Under the pieces are notes generated by a model. It saw only the letters and a program-made list of their open reading frames with translations, made no database searches and was not told where the DNA came from. Positions 1 through 7,397 of a DNA stretch of 47,757 bases are shown piece after piece (position 1 is the first letter of the stretch; every line of letters begins with the position of its first letter). The stretch comes from Gammaproteobacteria bacterium. GTDB taxonomy: Bacteria > Pseudomonadota > Gammaproteobacteria > Pseudomonadales > Pseudohongiellaceae. A program made the position numbers and the translations under genes. Location: the NCBI GenBank assembly GCA_009922595.1, contig RFVC01000014.1:1-47757 (forward strand), read 5' to 3'.

Positions 1-735
1 ATCGCTCAGCCGCGCAGCATCGCAAAGCCCAAGGAATGCGTCATTTGCAGATTTTATGTTACCGTGGTTATCTGTAAAGACAATCGCATCTGCACCATGT
101 TGATAAAGGATTGCCATCGCCTCGGACAGCTCGGCAGCGATTACCTCAGAGGTGCCATCAACTTCAATCCGACAGAGCAACGTATTGTCGCCCGCAGCAC
201 GGAACAGCGATGGGTAGAGCGATACAGATTTATTCTGTCGCTTGGTCGTGACAATCATCGGCCCACCGATGCTGTCACCTGCGCGCGCCACCAAGGTTTC
301 GATGAATTCAACCCGCCGTTTGCCTTCAAATTCAGTGGCAAAGGTGGCGCCAGTTAGACTATCAGCTGTGCCACCCAGCGCCTGCATAATCAGGGCAGGT
401 CCGTTGGAAATGGCGGTCACGTAAAAATTCAGCATTGGCCCAAGTGATGCGCCAAGACAGCCCGTGAAAGCAAAAATGGCCAAGATACCCATGCTTGAAT
501 TAGCGGATGCATGGACCCAGAACAGCATGCCAAAACTTACGAGTGTAAGAATAAGCGCTGCTCCCTGTGGGATCCCTACAACGAAAGAGATACCAGCTGT
601 AATTGCGCTGAACAGCAATGTCATGGATAGCAGTAGGTAGGTATTTTTCAGAACCCTGTTGGTTGCAAGGATAGCTTCCTGGCTGCGTGCGCCTCCGGCC
701 ATCTGTACATCTGCTCTGAAATCATAATCACTCAT
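1..735 (-). CDS. BI-1/YccA membrane protein N-terminal half fused in frame to a PpsR-like PAS segment (partial)
   Basis: The minus frame is open for 245 codons from ATG 733-735 to the window edge, so the 3' end is missing. GGAG lies 7 nt before the start. Residues 1 to about 123 read as a Bax-inhibitor-1/YccA protein: a short polar N-terminus, then hydrophobic segments near 33-53, 58-76 and 83-107, ending in the family-like ALGGTA. BI-1 proteins are seven-helix inner-membrane proteins; E. coli YccA modulates FtsH. From about residue 124 hydrophobicity stops and the text becomes soluble: ATEFEGKRRVEFIETL, SLFRAAGDNTLLCRIE, GADAIVFTDNHGNIKSAND. This resembles the middle PAS region of PpsR/CrtJ, the redox-responsive repressor of photosynthesis genes. 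Helices 4-7 of BI-1 and the PpsR N-terminus are absent. It could be a true fusion, a recombination scar or an assembly join near 360-375. The ORF itself is clear; the function is not. Confidence 0.7.
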   Translation of the reverse strand, partial: MSDYDFRADVQMAGGARSQEAILATNRVLKNTYLLLSMTLLFSAITAGISFVVGIPQGAALILTLVSFGMLFWVHASANSSMGILAIFAFTGCLGASLGPMLNFYVTAISNGPALIMQALGGTADSLTGATFATEFEGKRRVEFIETLVARAGDSIGGPMIVTTKRQNKSVSLYPSLFRAAGDNTLLCRIEVDGTSEVIAAELSEAMAILYQHGADAIVFTDNHGNIKSANDAFLGLCDAARLSD

Positions 736-804
736 TTGTAACTCCGTTTTCGTTAAGATGATGAATGCTCGAAAAATGAAGAAAATTTGTCTTTCTATAA
801 ATTG

Positions 805-832
805 AATATGGGGATAAACCCCGTAAAATCAA
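805..832 (-). promoter_or_regulatory. Candidate sigma-70 promoter of the yccA-like gene
   Basis: On the minus strand TTGATT (827-832) and CATATT (805-810) are separated by 16 nt, about 70 nt upstream of the ATG at 735. The spacer carries a GGGG-TTTAT-CCCC inverted repeat that could be an operator or chance. The intact promoter and ribosome site suggest that the 5' half of this gene is the native one. Confidence 0.4.
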
Positions 833-890
833 TGCCTTCATCATACTAAGACCAAGTATAAAAGCAAGATGTTTCAAGGCATTTATGCTG

Positions 891-918
891 TTGACTGCAG
901 GCTGTATTAAGGTAAGAT
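891..918 (+). promoter_or_regulatory. Candidate sigma-70 promoter of tRNA-Ser
   Basis: TTGACT (891-896) and TAAGAT (913-918) are spaced by 16 nt, and the mature tRNA begins 12 nt after the -10 box. The short leader and the GC-containing stretch after the -10 fit a stable-RNA promoter. Confidence 0.55.
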
Positions 919-930
919 GCATCCCTTTCC

Positions 931-1021
931 GGAGGGGTGGCAGAGCGGTTGAATGCACCGGTCTTGAAAACCGGCATAGGTTAATAGCCTATCGAGAGTT
1001 CGAATCTCTCCTCCTCCGCCA
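931..1021 (+). tRNA. tRNA-Ser (anticodon UGA)
   Basis: The acceptor arm GGAGGGG (931-937) pairs with CTCCTCC (1011-1017) with one G-U pair, followed by discriminator G1018 and an encoded CCA (1019-1021). The anticodon stem CCGGT/ACCGG encloses loop CTTGAAA (963-969) with anticodon TGA at 965-967, which reads UCA codons. A long variable arm (about 975-990, GGTTAATAGCC-type hairpin) is the class II mark of tRNA-Ser. The T arm GAGAG-TTCGAAT-CTCTC is intact. A yccA-like gene beside tRNA-Ser is also my recollection of the Pseudomonas arrangement. Confidence 0.97.
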
Positions 1022-1027
1022 AAAAAT

Positions 1028-1052
1028 AAAACCCGGCTTTTGCCGGGTTTTT
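1028..1052 (+). terminator. Rho-independent terminator after tRNA-Ser
   Basis: ACCCGGC (1031-1037) and GCCGGGT (1042-1048) form a perfect 7-bp stem with a TTTT loop, preceded by A residues and followed by a T run. It sits 10 nt after the tRNA CCA end. Confidence 0.9.
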
Positions 1053-1246
1053 ATTACCCTCTTCAGGGGAAAACTTGGTTTGAACTCTCTAATCGACCAA
1101 ATAGCCAGAGGCGATTTGGGATCAACGAGAGGATCCAAGGGGCGATGCCAAGGTAAAGCCCAAATAATCTACAATCCTGTACGCGCCCTCACTCAACCAA
1201 GAAGGCATCCGCAGGTGCTTTACTTACATTTTTCTTCAAAAAAATA

Positions 1247-3442
1247 TTAACGACTCAAAGCAAGCGATACCTGGTCATTTTGGAGGGCAATCATGTCAAG
1301 AAGGATCTTGCCACTTTCCACAAGATAGGGGTCCGCGTTATCGTCACCCTCGGTGATCGTTTCGTTCCTTTCTACCGGGTCAACACCGGCATTGTTCTGC
1401 GCAATATTCTCATCATCAGCATCCGAGTCGGCATCCATTTCCTCGATAGAAGCAAACGGTTCTTCACCCTTGGCGATCCGGCGAATATTAGTTATTTCTA
1501 ATCGCCAGCGGTCAGCCTCTTCACGTTCTGAAATCAGCGTTGCCTCATTCAGGCTTAACTGGTTTTTCTCTCTGTTGATCATGGCCCGCTCAATCTGCGC
1601 TTCGATTAAATTGAAATCAGGGTTGGCTTCAAGCCTGTTTTCATGCAAGTCAGTGAGTGTGGGCACGATAGACTTCAAGTCCGAATAAGGGCGATAGTAG
1701 TTAGGGTCAATAGTGTCCCAGGGCAGGGCAGTGGGCAGGGCACTCTCACCGATATCCTCAGCGGTATCATATAGATCTGGCATAACAATGTCAGGCATTA
1801 CCCCCTTGTGCTGCGTGCTTTCCCCCGAAATACGGTAGAACTTGGCACGGGTAATTTTCATTTGACCCTCACCCAGCGGAATGAGCTCCTGAACTGTGCC
1901 TTTGCCGAAGGTCTGGCTGCCCAAGACGATGCCGCGCTGGTAATCCTGGATTGCGCCGGCAAAAATTTCTGAAGCGGAAGCACTAAGCCGATTGACCAGA
2001 ACGGCGAGCGGACCGTCATAAACCACCTCGGGATCCGAGTCGCCCTGAACGATGTTGTTGCCCTCAGCATCACGAACCTGCACAGTAGGGCCTCGACGTA
2101 TAAAGAGACCTACTAGCTGGTTGGCTTCGGTAAGCGAGCCGCCTCCGTTGCGACGTAGATCAACCACAACGCCATCAACGCCTTCAGCCTTGAGTTCCTC
2201 AAGAAGATTACGGACATCGCGGGTGCTGCTCCGATAGTTGGGATCGCGTCTTTGCAACGCTTCGAAATCAATATAGAAGGTAGGGAGTTCTATCACACCG
2301 ATCTTGTGCGTTTCACCTTCATATTTAACCTCAACAATTTCCTTGCGGGCTGACTGCTCCTCCAGCTTGACGGTGTCGCGGGTTATGCTGATTTCCTTGG
2401 TTTCAATTGCTGAGGAGTCGGACATCACATTGAGTCTTACCACCGTGCCTTTTTCACCGCGGATAAGCTGTACAACATCATCAACACGCCAGCCGACCAC
2501 GTCCACGTACGGCATATCGCCCTGGGCAACGCCTACGATTCTGTCGGCAGGCTGAAGTTCGCCGCCAAGGTCAGCGGGACCGCCACTGACAATACTGACC
2601 ACCTTCGTATATTCATTTTCCGTTGTAAGAACAGCGCCAATGCCTTCTAATGAGAGGCGCATGCTCATGTTGAAATTTTCGGCAGCCCTGGGTGCGTAGT
2701 ACTGCGTATGAGGATCAAACGTCATGGTCATGGCGTCCATGTAGCGCTGGTACACATCGAGGCCATTGGTTTTAAGTACCTGGCTGAGCTGTGAGCGGTA
2801 ACGTTCGCTCAGTTCTTCACGGATCTCTAGGAGTTCTTTTTCCTCGTCATCCAGCTTCATGGAAAGCACGTTGCTTTTGACACGTTTGCGCCAGAGGTCT
2901 GCGAGTTCTTCCTTACTGGCAGCCCATGGCACCTCCGAGCGGTCTACAATGATGTGCTCGTCAATGGTGAAATCCCATTCACTTTCATCCTCTTCAATTC
3001 TCTGCAGCGATGAAACCAGTCGTTCCATCAGCCGTTCACGATAACGGTTGAAGATCAGGTAGCCGAATTCGACATCACCTTCAAGGAGCATGTCGTCCAG
3101 AATGGTGCGGTACTGCTCAAACTCGTCAATGTCAGCCTGCGTAAAATAGATGCGCGAACCATCTAGGGTCTTGATGAAGCTGTCCAGCAGCTTGCTGGAA
3201 AACTCATTATTGAAGTTAATTTCTGAATAGTGGTTACTGGTAAGCTGGCGAATAATGTCCTGGGTTGTTGTGGTGTAGTTCTGCGCAGGCTCTAGTTCCT
3301 GGTAGATCGCTTCCACATCAAGTGGAATCTCGTCGGGCAGGTAAAGAGGCTGCTGCGCAATGGCGCCACTGAATGCAATAGATATGGAGAAGCCAACGAC
3401 CAGTAAAATCCTGGCTAGCTGAGTGTCAGAAAACTTTTTCAT
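1247..3442 (-). CDS. prc: Periplasmic carboxy-terminal processing protease (tail-specific protease)
   Basis: This is an S41 family serine protease of 731 aa, which degrades or trims periplasmic proteins from their C-terminus and, in E. coli, helps control murein hydrolases. It has a signal peptide (residues 1-29, cleavage near AIAQ), an N-terminal helical domain, a PDZ domain around 255-345 and the catalytic core around 380-545. The Ser-Lys dyad is visible: S489 within LSASASEIF and K514 within TFGKGTVQ, 25 residues apart as in E. coli Prc. A C-terminal DUF3340-type domain follows (about 560-731). The protein is some 50 residues longer than E. coli Prc (682 aa); the extra length includes an acidic low-complexity stretch around 665-705. 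It stands alone between tRNA-Ser and the integrase. Confidence 0.95.
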   Translation of the reverse strand: MKKFSDTQLARILLVVGFSISIAFSGAIAQQPLYLPDEIPLDVEAIYQELEPAQNYTTTTQDIIRQLTSNHYSEINFNNEFSSKLLDSFIKTLDGSRIYFTQADIDEFEQYRTILDDMLLEGDVEFGYLIFNRYRERLMERLVSSLQRIEEDESEWDFTIDEHIIVDRSEVPWAASKEELADLWRKRVKSNVLSMKLDDEEKELLEIREELSERYRSQLSQVLKTNGLDVYQRYMDAMTMTFDPHTQYYAPRAAENFNMSMRLSLEGIGAVLTTENEYTKVVSIVSGGPADLGGELQPADRIVGVAQGDMPYVDVVGWRVDDVVQLIRGEKGTVVRLNVMSDSSAIETKEISITRDTVKLEEQSARKEIVEVKYEGETHKIGVIELPTFYIDFEALQRRDPNYRSSTRDVRNLLEELKAEGVDGVVVDLRRNGGGSLTEANQLVGLFIRRGPTVQVRDAEGNNIVQGDSDPEVVYDGPLAVLVNRLSASASEIFAGAIQDYQRGIVLGSQTFGKGTVQELIPLGEGQMKITRAKFYRISGESTQHKGVMPDIVMPDLYDTAEDIGESALPTALPWDTIDPNYYRPYSDLKSIVPTLTDLHENRLEANPDFNLIEAQIERAMINREKNQLSLNEATLISEREEADRWRLEITNIRRIAKGEEPFASIEEMDADSDADDENIAQNNAGVDPVERNETITEGDDNADPYLVESGKILLDMIALQNDQVSLALSR

Positions 3443-3678
3443 AAAACTACTCTGGTAAAACTATTTAACTGCTTTGTAGCTGTACTTGATATGTTGGTTT
3501 ATACGCAGGCTTTCAAGTAATGATTCAACCATTTGCAAGGGAATAACGTCTTCGGAAAATCAAGAGTGCATTCAAGCCTTTAAGGATCAATATCTTACTA
3601 TCTTATTCTCGAAATTAGGTAAAAAAATGCATTCTGCCTTCAGATTCCATTCATTCCATCAAGACCTTGATTCTTGCC

Positions 3679-4896
3679 CTAGTCTGGCTTGATCCTTTTT
3701 TTCCTGGCCGAAGCATGGCGTTCGGAGAGCTCCACGTCGATATAGCGATCAGTGATAGCACTGCTACCGTGACCGGCATCATCACGCACGTGTTCCCGAG
3801 GACGGTGTTTAACATCTTCCGATATACCGGTGTGGCGAAGCCAATGGACGGTGGCAGCCGTAAGCTGGTCAGCTTCCTCGGTAAAACCTTCCTGGCGCAT
3901 GGCGATTTGAGCGGCATCAAAACAGGCCTGCACGATACCCCTGATCTGACGTGTACTGGTAATGCCACCCTTACCGCGTGCCTTGTGGATTAGAGGGGTA
4001 TATTCACCGGGAGAGGGGAGTTCTGGCAGCCCCCTGGCCTTGCGATAACGTTTCAGCGCCCCCAACATGTCATCACTAACAGATATCTGGCGTTCCTTGT
4101 TGCCTTTTCCGACGGTCCTGAACCACCAGTTTCCCTCCAGATCACGCTCAAAATCACCCATTTTCGGGGTCCAGCGGTCAGTTTCCACCAGTTCCGAGAT
4201 ACGCAAATACATGCCAAACAGGGCGTTCATAATGAAAAGAGTACGTTCGTGTAAGGTGTCTTCTTTGGACATTTTCTCGGCAGAATCAAGCACATATGAC
4301 CACTGAAGCTGGGAAAGCCGGCGAATTGGCTTACTGGCCTGGGTTTTACGCAGAAATTTTCCTTTCTGGCGAATCTGGGCCACGGGATTGAATTCCAGGT
4401 ATTCCTCCTGGATGAGAAAATTACAGAAACTGCTGAGTACACCGAATATGCTCTGAATACCGCTTTGAGAGAGCAAATAGGGCGCTTCACCACCTTTTCC
4501 ATGTACTACGTAAGGACGCCATACCTTATTAGGCAGCCTTTCCCCGCCTTTTTCGACGAACCTGGCGACATTTTTGTCCCCAATCCATGCATTTGGCGGA
4601 TCCTTGGCAAATTCTATATAGGCCTCTATGTCTTCCCGACGGACCGTTTTCAGGGATTTTCCGGCTACCAGCCAGCACCAGTGCAGGAAATGCTCGATTT
4701 CACGCCTGTACGTGGAAAAAGTATCAGGACTGCCGCGATAGGAATAGAGGAACTCACTGGCAAACTGATAGTCATCAATGGCGTACTCAGGTTCTTCTTC
4801 AAGCAGGTGGGCTACCGACGTAATTCTGTGCTTGTATGGATTCTGCATTTTCTCGAGCGTGTCAAAGAAAGGCAGCGGTGCCTTTTTAGTTTGCAT
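3679..4896 (-). CDS. Orphan tyrosine recombinase / phage-type integrase
   Basis: A 405-aa tyrosine site-specific recombinase. An N-terminal SAM-like core-binding domain (about 40-165) precedes the catalytic domain (about 190-395). All catalytic residues are in place: R232 (YLRISEL), K264 (VGKGNKER), H351 and R354 (HWLRHT), H376 (AGHGSS) and nucleophile Y385 (TDRYIDV). An AGG-rich ribosome site lies just before the ATG. No excisionase, phage structural gene or transposition partner is adjacent; the neighbours are prc and gor. It is longer than XerC/XerD (about 300 aa) and has a distinct N-terminus, so it is not a chromosome-dimer recombinase. It may be a relic or a resident recombinase of unknown target. 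A perfect inverted repeat lies 165 bp upstream at 5061-5088. Confidence 0.88.
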   Translation of the reverse strand: MQTKKAPLPFFDTLEKMQNPYKHRITSVAHLLEEEPEYAIDDYQFASEFLYSYRGSPDTFSTYRREIEHFLHWCWLVAGKSLKTVRREDIEAYIEFAKDPPNAWIGDKNVARFVEKGGERLPNKVWRPYVVHGKGGEAPYLLSQSGIQSIFGVLSSFCNFLIQEEYLEFNPVAQIRQKGKFLRKTQASKPIRRLSQLQWSYVLDSAEKMSKEDTLHERTLFIMNALFGMYLRISELVETDRWTPKMGDFERDLEGNWWFRTVGKGNKERQISVSDDMLGALKRYRKARGLPELPSPGEYTPLIHKARGKGGITSTRQIRGIVQACFDAAQIAMRQEGFTEEADQLTAATVHWLRHTGISEDVKHRPREHVRDDAGHGSSAITDRYIDVELSERHASARKKRIKPD

Positions 4897-5060
4897 TAGA
4901 GCCTACCTGTTTTGTATTAATGACGATTAGCATTGGCATATGGCTTTGCAGGTGAGAATAGGCCATTCCGATTTTTGACTCATATTCTAGAAAAATGTCG
5001 TAACTAACTGTCAGGGCTAACTATATATGCTAATTGGGCTTTTATTTACCTACGCCTAAA

Positions 5061-5088
5061 ATTTCCGGTAATAAAGATTACCGGAAAT
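5061..5088. repeat. Perfect 12-bp inverted repeat between the integrase gene and gor
   Basis: ATTTCCGGTAAT (5061-5072) and ATTACCGGAAAT (5077-5088) are exact reverse complements around AAAG. On the minus strand it follows the gor stop by about 75 nt and ends in four Ts, so the plain reading is the gor terminator. Trimmed to 11-bp arms it has a 6-bp centre, a geometry also used by tyrosine-recombinase core sites. The choice is not resolved. Confidence 0.6.
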
Positions 5089-5162
5089 AAAGAATGAATT
5101 TAAACAGGTACAATTTGATTTATCAAGCAGACTTAATATGCCCTACTGATTTAGTCTCTAGC

Positions 5163-6506
5163 CTAGTTTCTGGCCTGTCGCATAGTGACAAACTCTTCTG
5201 CGGCGGTTGGATGAATACCGATGGTGGCGTCCAGTTGTGATTTGGTCACGCCGCACTTCATGGCAACAGCCAATCCCTGAATAATTTCGCCGGCATCGCA
5301 GCCCATCATATGCATGCCAAGCACCTTGTCAGTATCTTTATCTACAATAATCTTCATATAGGTTCGCTCCTCATTTTTGGAGAGCGTATGCTTCAAATGA
5401 CGGAAATCGCTGTCATAGACCTCTATATTGGAATATGTCTTGGTCGCCTCCTCCTCCGTAAGTCCAACTGTTCCGACATTGGGATGGCTGAATACCGCAG
5501 TGGGAATATTGAGATAATCCACAGTTTTACTGGTGCCATTGAACAAATTGGAGGCCAGGACCATGCCTTCTGCCGTGGCAACGGGTGTCAGCGCCAATCG
5601 GCCTACCACGTCACCCAGGGCATAGATACCGGGATCAGTAGTCTCAAAATGCTCGTTAACAACAATTGTGCCATCGGGATTGAGCTCTACGGCTGTATTT
5701 TTAAGTCCCAGACGCGCCGTATTGGGTTTTCTGCCTGTTGCATAGAGCACGCAATCGACTTCCAGCTTATTGCCTTCGGCAAAAGTTACCAGCAGACCGC
5801 TATCGTTTTCGTTGATTTCACTGACATTGCTCTCCATCTGCATGTGGATATGCCGCTGACATTCCTGGAACAGCTTATCGCGGACATCCTTGTCGAAATT
5901 CTTGAGGGGTATCTCACCCCGGTATGACAGAGTGGTATCTGATCCAAGACCGGCAAAAATGCTGGCAAATTCGAGAGCGATATAACCGCCGCCCACCACC
6001 AGGACTCGTCTGGGAAGTTTAGGAAGATCGAATATCTCGTTGGAAGTAAGGACCAAATCGTTGCCGGGAAATTCAGGAACAAATGGCCAGCCGCCGGTGG
6101 CAATAAGTAGATACTTGGCAGTAATAGATTCGCCGTTAACAGTGACCGTATTCTTATCCTCAATATGGGCCCTACCCTTGTATAACTTGACGTTTGAACC
6201 TTCCAGAAGGCTGGCATAAATGCCATTAAGACGAGAAATTTCTCTGGTCTTGTTGTCCCTCAGGGTATCCCAACTGAATTCCGGCACTTCTGCCTGCCAG
6301 CCAAAGCCCCTGCTGTCCTGCCAGTCGTAGCGATAATGAGAGGCATAGGTATACAGTTTTTTAGGTACACACCCTACATTCACACAAGTTCCACCCATGT
6401 AGAGGTCCTCCGCTATGGCGACCTTTGCTCCGTAGCCGGCGGCCATGCGAGCAGCCCTTACTCCACCCGATCCAGCACCAATCACAAATAAATCAAAATC
6501 GTACAT
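5163..6506 (-). CDS. gor: Glutathione reductase
   Basis: A 447-aa class I pyridine nucleotide-disulfide oxidoreductase that reduces GSSG to GSH with NADPH in the cytoplasm; E. coli Gor is 450 aa. The FAD-binding GAGSGG lies at 10-15 and the redox disulfide is C41/C46 (GGTCVNVGC). The second Rossmann motif GGGYIA lies near 170, and the C-terminal catalytic pair is H432/E437 (HPTAAEE). In the NADPH 2'-phosphate region one Arg is present (SYRGE), while the second, usually Arg, reads Lys (PLKNFD). The GAGGA ribosome site is about 8 nt before the ATG. It is transcribed away from alkB, apparently as a single gene. Confidence 0.96.
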   Translation of the reverse strand: MYDFDLFVIGAGSGGVRAARMAAGYGAKVAIAEDLYMGGTCVNVGCVPKKLYTYASHYRYDWQDSRGFGWQAEVPEFSWDTLRDNKTREISRLNGIYASLLEGSNVKLYKGRAHIEDKNTVTVNGESITAKYLLIATGGWPFVPEFPGNDLVLTSNEIFDLPKLPRRVLVVGGGYIALEFASIFAGLGSDTTLSYRGEIPLKNFDKDVRDKLFQECQRHIHMQMESNVSEINENDSGLLVTFAEGNKLEVDCVLYATGRKPNTARLGLKNTAVELNPDGTIVVNEHFETTDPGIYALGDVVGRLALTPVATAEGMVLASNLFNGTSKTVDYLNIPTAVFSHPNVGTVGLTEEEATKTYSNIEVYDSDFRHLKHTLSKNEERTYMKIIVDKDTDKVLGMHMMGCDAGEIIQGLAVAMKCGVTKSQLDATIGIHPTAAEEFVTMRQARN

Positions 6507-6709
6507 CGCTATTCCTCAAGTTATGGCCGTGTAATACAGCGATTATGAGCGGCGCTAAGGCTACTCTTTCTCAACACCAATTCCTATAGTCTAAACATTG
6601 ACAACACTACCTATTTGTTTTTCTTGGGTTTATCATTCGGATGCACAAAGCTTTGCTTGAATTGGTGATATAAATAGTAATTTAGAAGTGACCCGGTAAC
6701 ACGGCCTGA

Positions 6710-7330
6710 ATGCAGACCTCTCTCCCTCTTAACTTTGAAAAAAGGGCCCCGCAAAAAATAGCCCTAAATGACGCAGCGGTTTTTTATTACCCACATTTTA
6801 TCGACGCCGCTGAGTCCAAACTCTGTTTTAACCGGTTGCGTGATGAAACATCCTGGCGCCAGGACAGCCTTAACTTTGGGGGCAAGACTGTCCTAATACC
6901 CCGATTGCAGGCCTGGTATGGCGACAAAGACGCTGCATATGCCTATTCTGGTCTTGCTCTTTCTCCCAATCCCTGGACACCGATATTGCTAGAACTGAAA
7001 ATCCTTGTGGAAAAGGCCGCAGACACGCATTTCAACTCGGTCCTACTTAATTACTACCGTGACGGCAAGGATAGCGTGGCCTGGCATAGTGACGATGAAA
7101 AAGAGCTCGGGGTAAACCCGGTAATCGCCTCGTTGAGCCTAGGCATAACGCGCCGCTTCGAATTAAGGCACCGTAAGCGGGATGTGCCTAAATCGGTTTT
7201 TGAGCTCGAAAATGGTAGCTTATTACTCATGGGGCCCGGCATTCAGGAAAACTGGCATCACCAGGTTCCCAAGCAGCCTGGCCTGATAGGCGAGCGAATA
7301 AACCTGACCTTCCGCAAAATTTATAGCTAG
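6710..7330 (+). CDS. alkB: AlkB-family Fe(II)/2-oxoglutarate dioxygenase (alkylated DNA repair)
   Basis: A 206-aa 2OG-Fe(II) oxygenase resembling the ALKBH2/3-like bacterial branch, which removes N1-methyladenine and N3-methylcytosine lesions by oxidative demethylation. Iron ligands are H126 and D128 (WHSDDE) and H184 (WHHQVP). The 2OG-binding Arg residues are R196 (ERINLTFR) and R202. The substrate-side NYYRDGKDSVAWH segment is typical. No strong Shine-Dalgarno precedes the ATG at 6710, so the start is moderately certain. It is divergent from gor across about 200 bp and 67 bp ahead of ggt, which has its own start context. No ada gene accompanies it. Confidence 0.9.
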   Translation: MQTSLPLNFEKRAPQKIALNDAAVFYYPHFIDAAESKLCFNRLRDETSWRQDSLNFGGKTVLIPRLQAWYGDKDAAYAYSGLALSPNPWTPILLELKILVEKAADTHFNSVLLNYYRDGKDSVAWHSDDEKELGVNPVIASLSLGITRRFELRHRKRDVPKSVFELENGSLLLMGPGIQENWHHQVPKQPGLIGERINLTFRKIYS

Positions 7331-7397
7331 CAGACCGAAGTCCGACGGGAATTTTGCTAAAATTACTCACAGGAAATAAATTAACCTGGTTGTTGAA

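Noticed and set aside
885-1250. Plus-strand ORF of 121 codons over the tRNA-Ser
   Set aside because: It runs through the tRNA and its terminator, has no ribosome site and no protein-like composition; the tRNA explains the region.
931-4896. tRNA-Ser as the attachment site for the orphan integrase
   Set aside because: No second copy of the tRNA 3' end (GAGTTCGAATCTC) was seen near the integrase, and the intact prc lies between them.
3679-4896. A prophage or genomic island around the integrase
   Set aside because: Flanking genes are core (prc, gor); no phage, toxin or conjugation genes are present in the window.
5310-5927. Plus-strand ORF of 205 codons over gor
   Set aside because: Antisense shadow of the conserved gor sequence, with no family match by eye.
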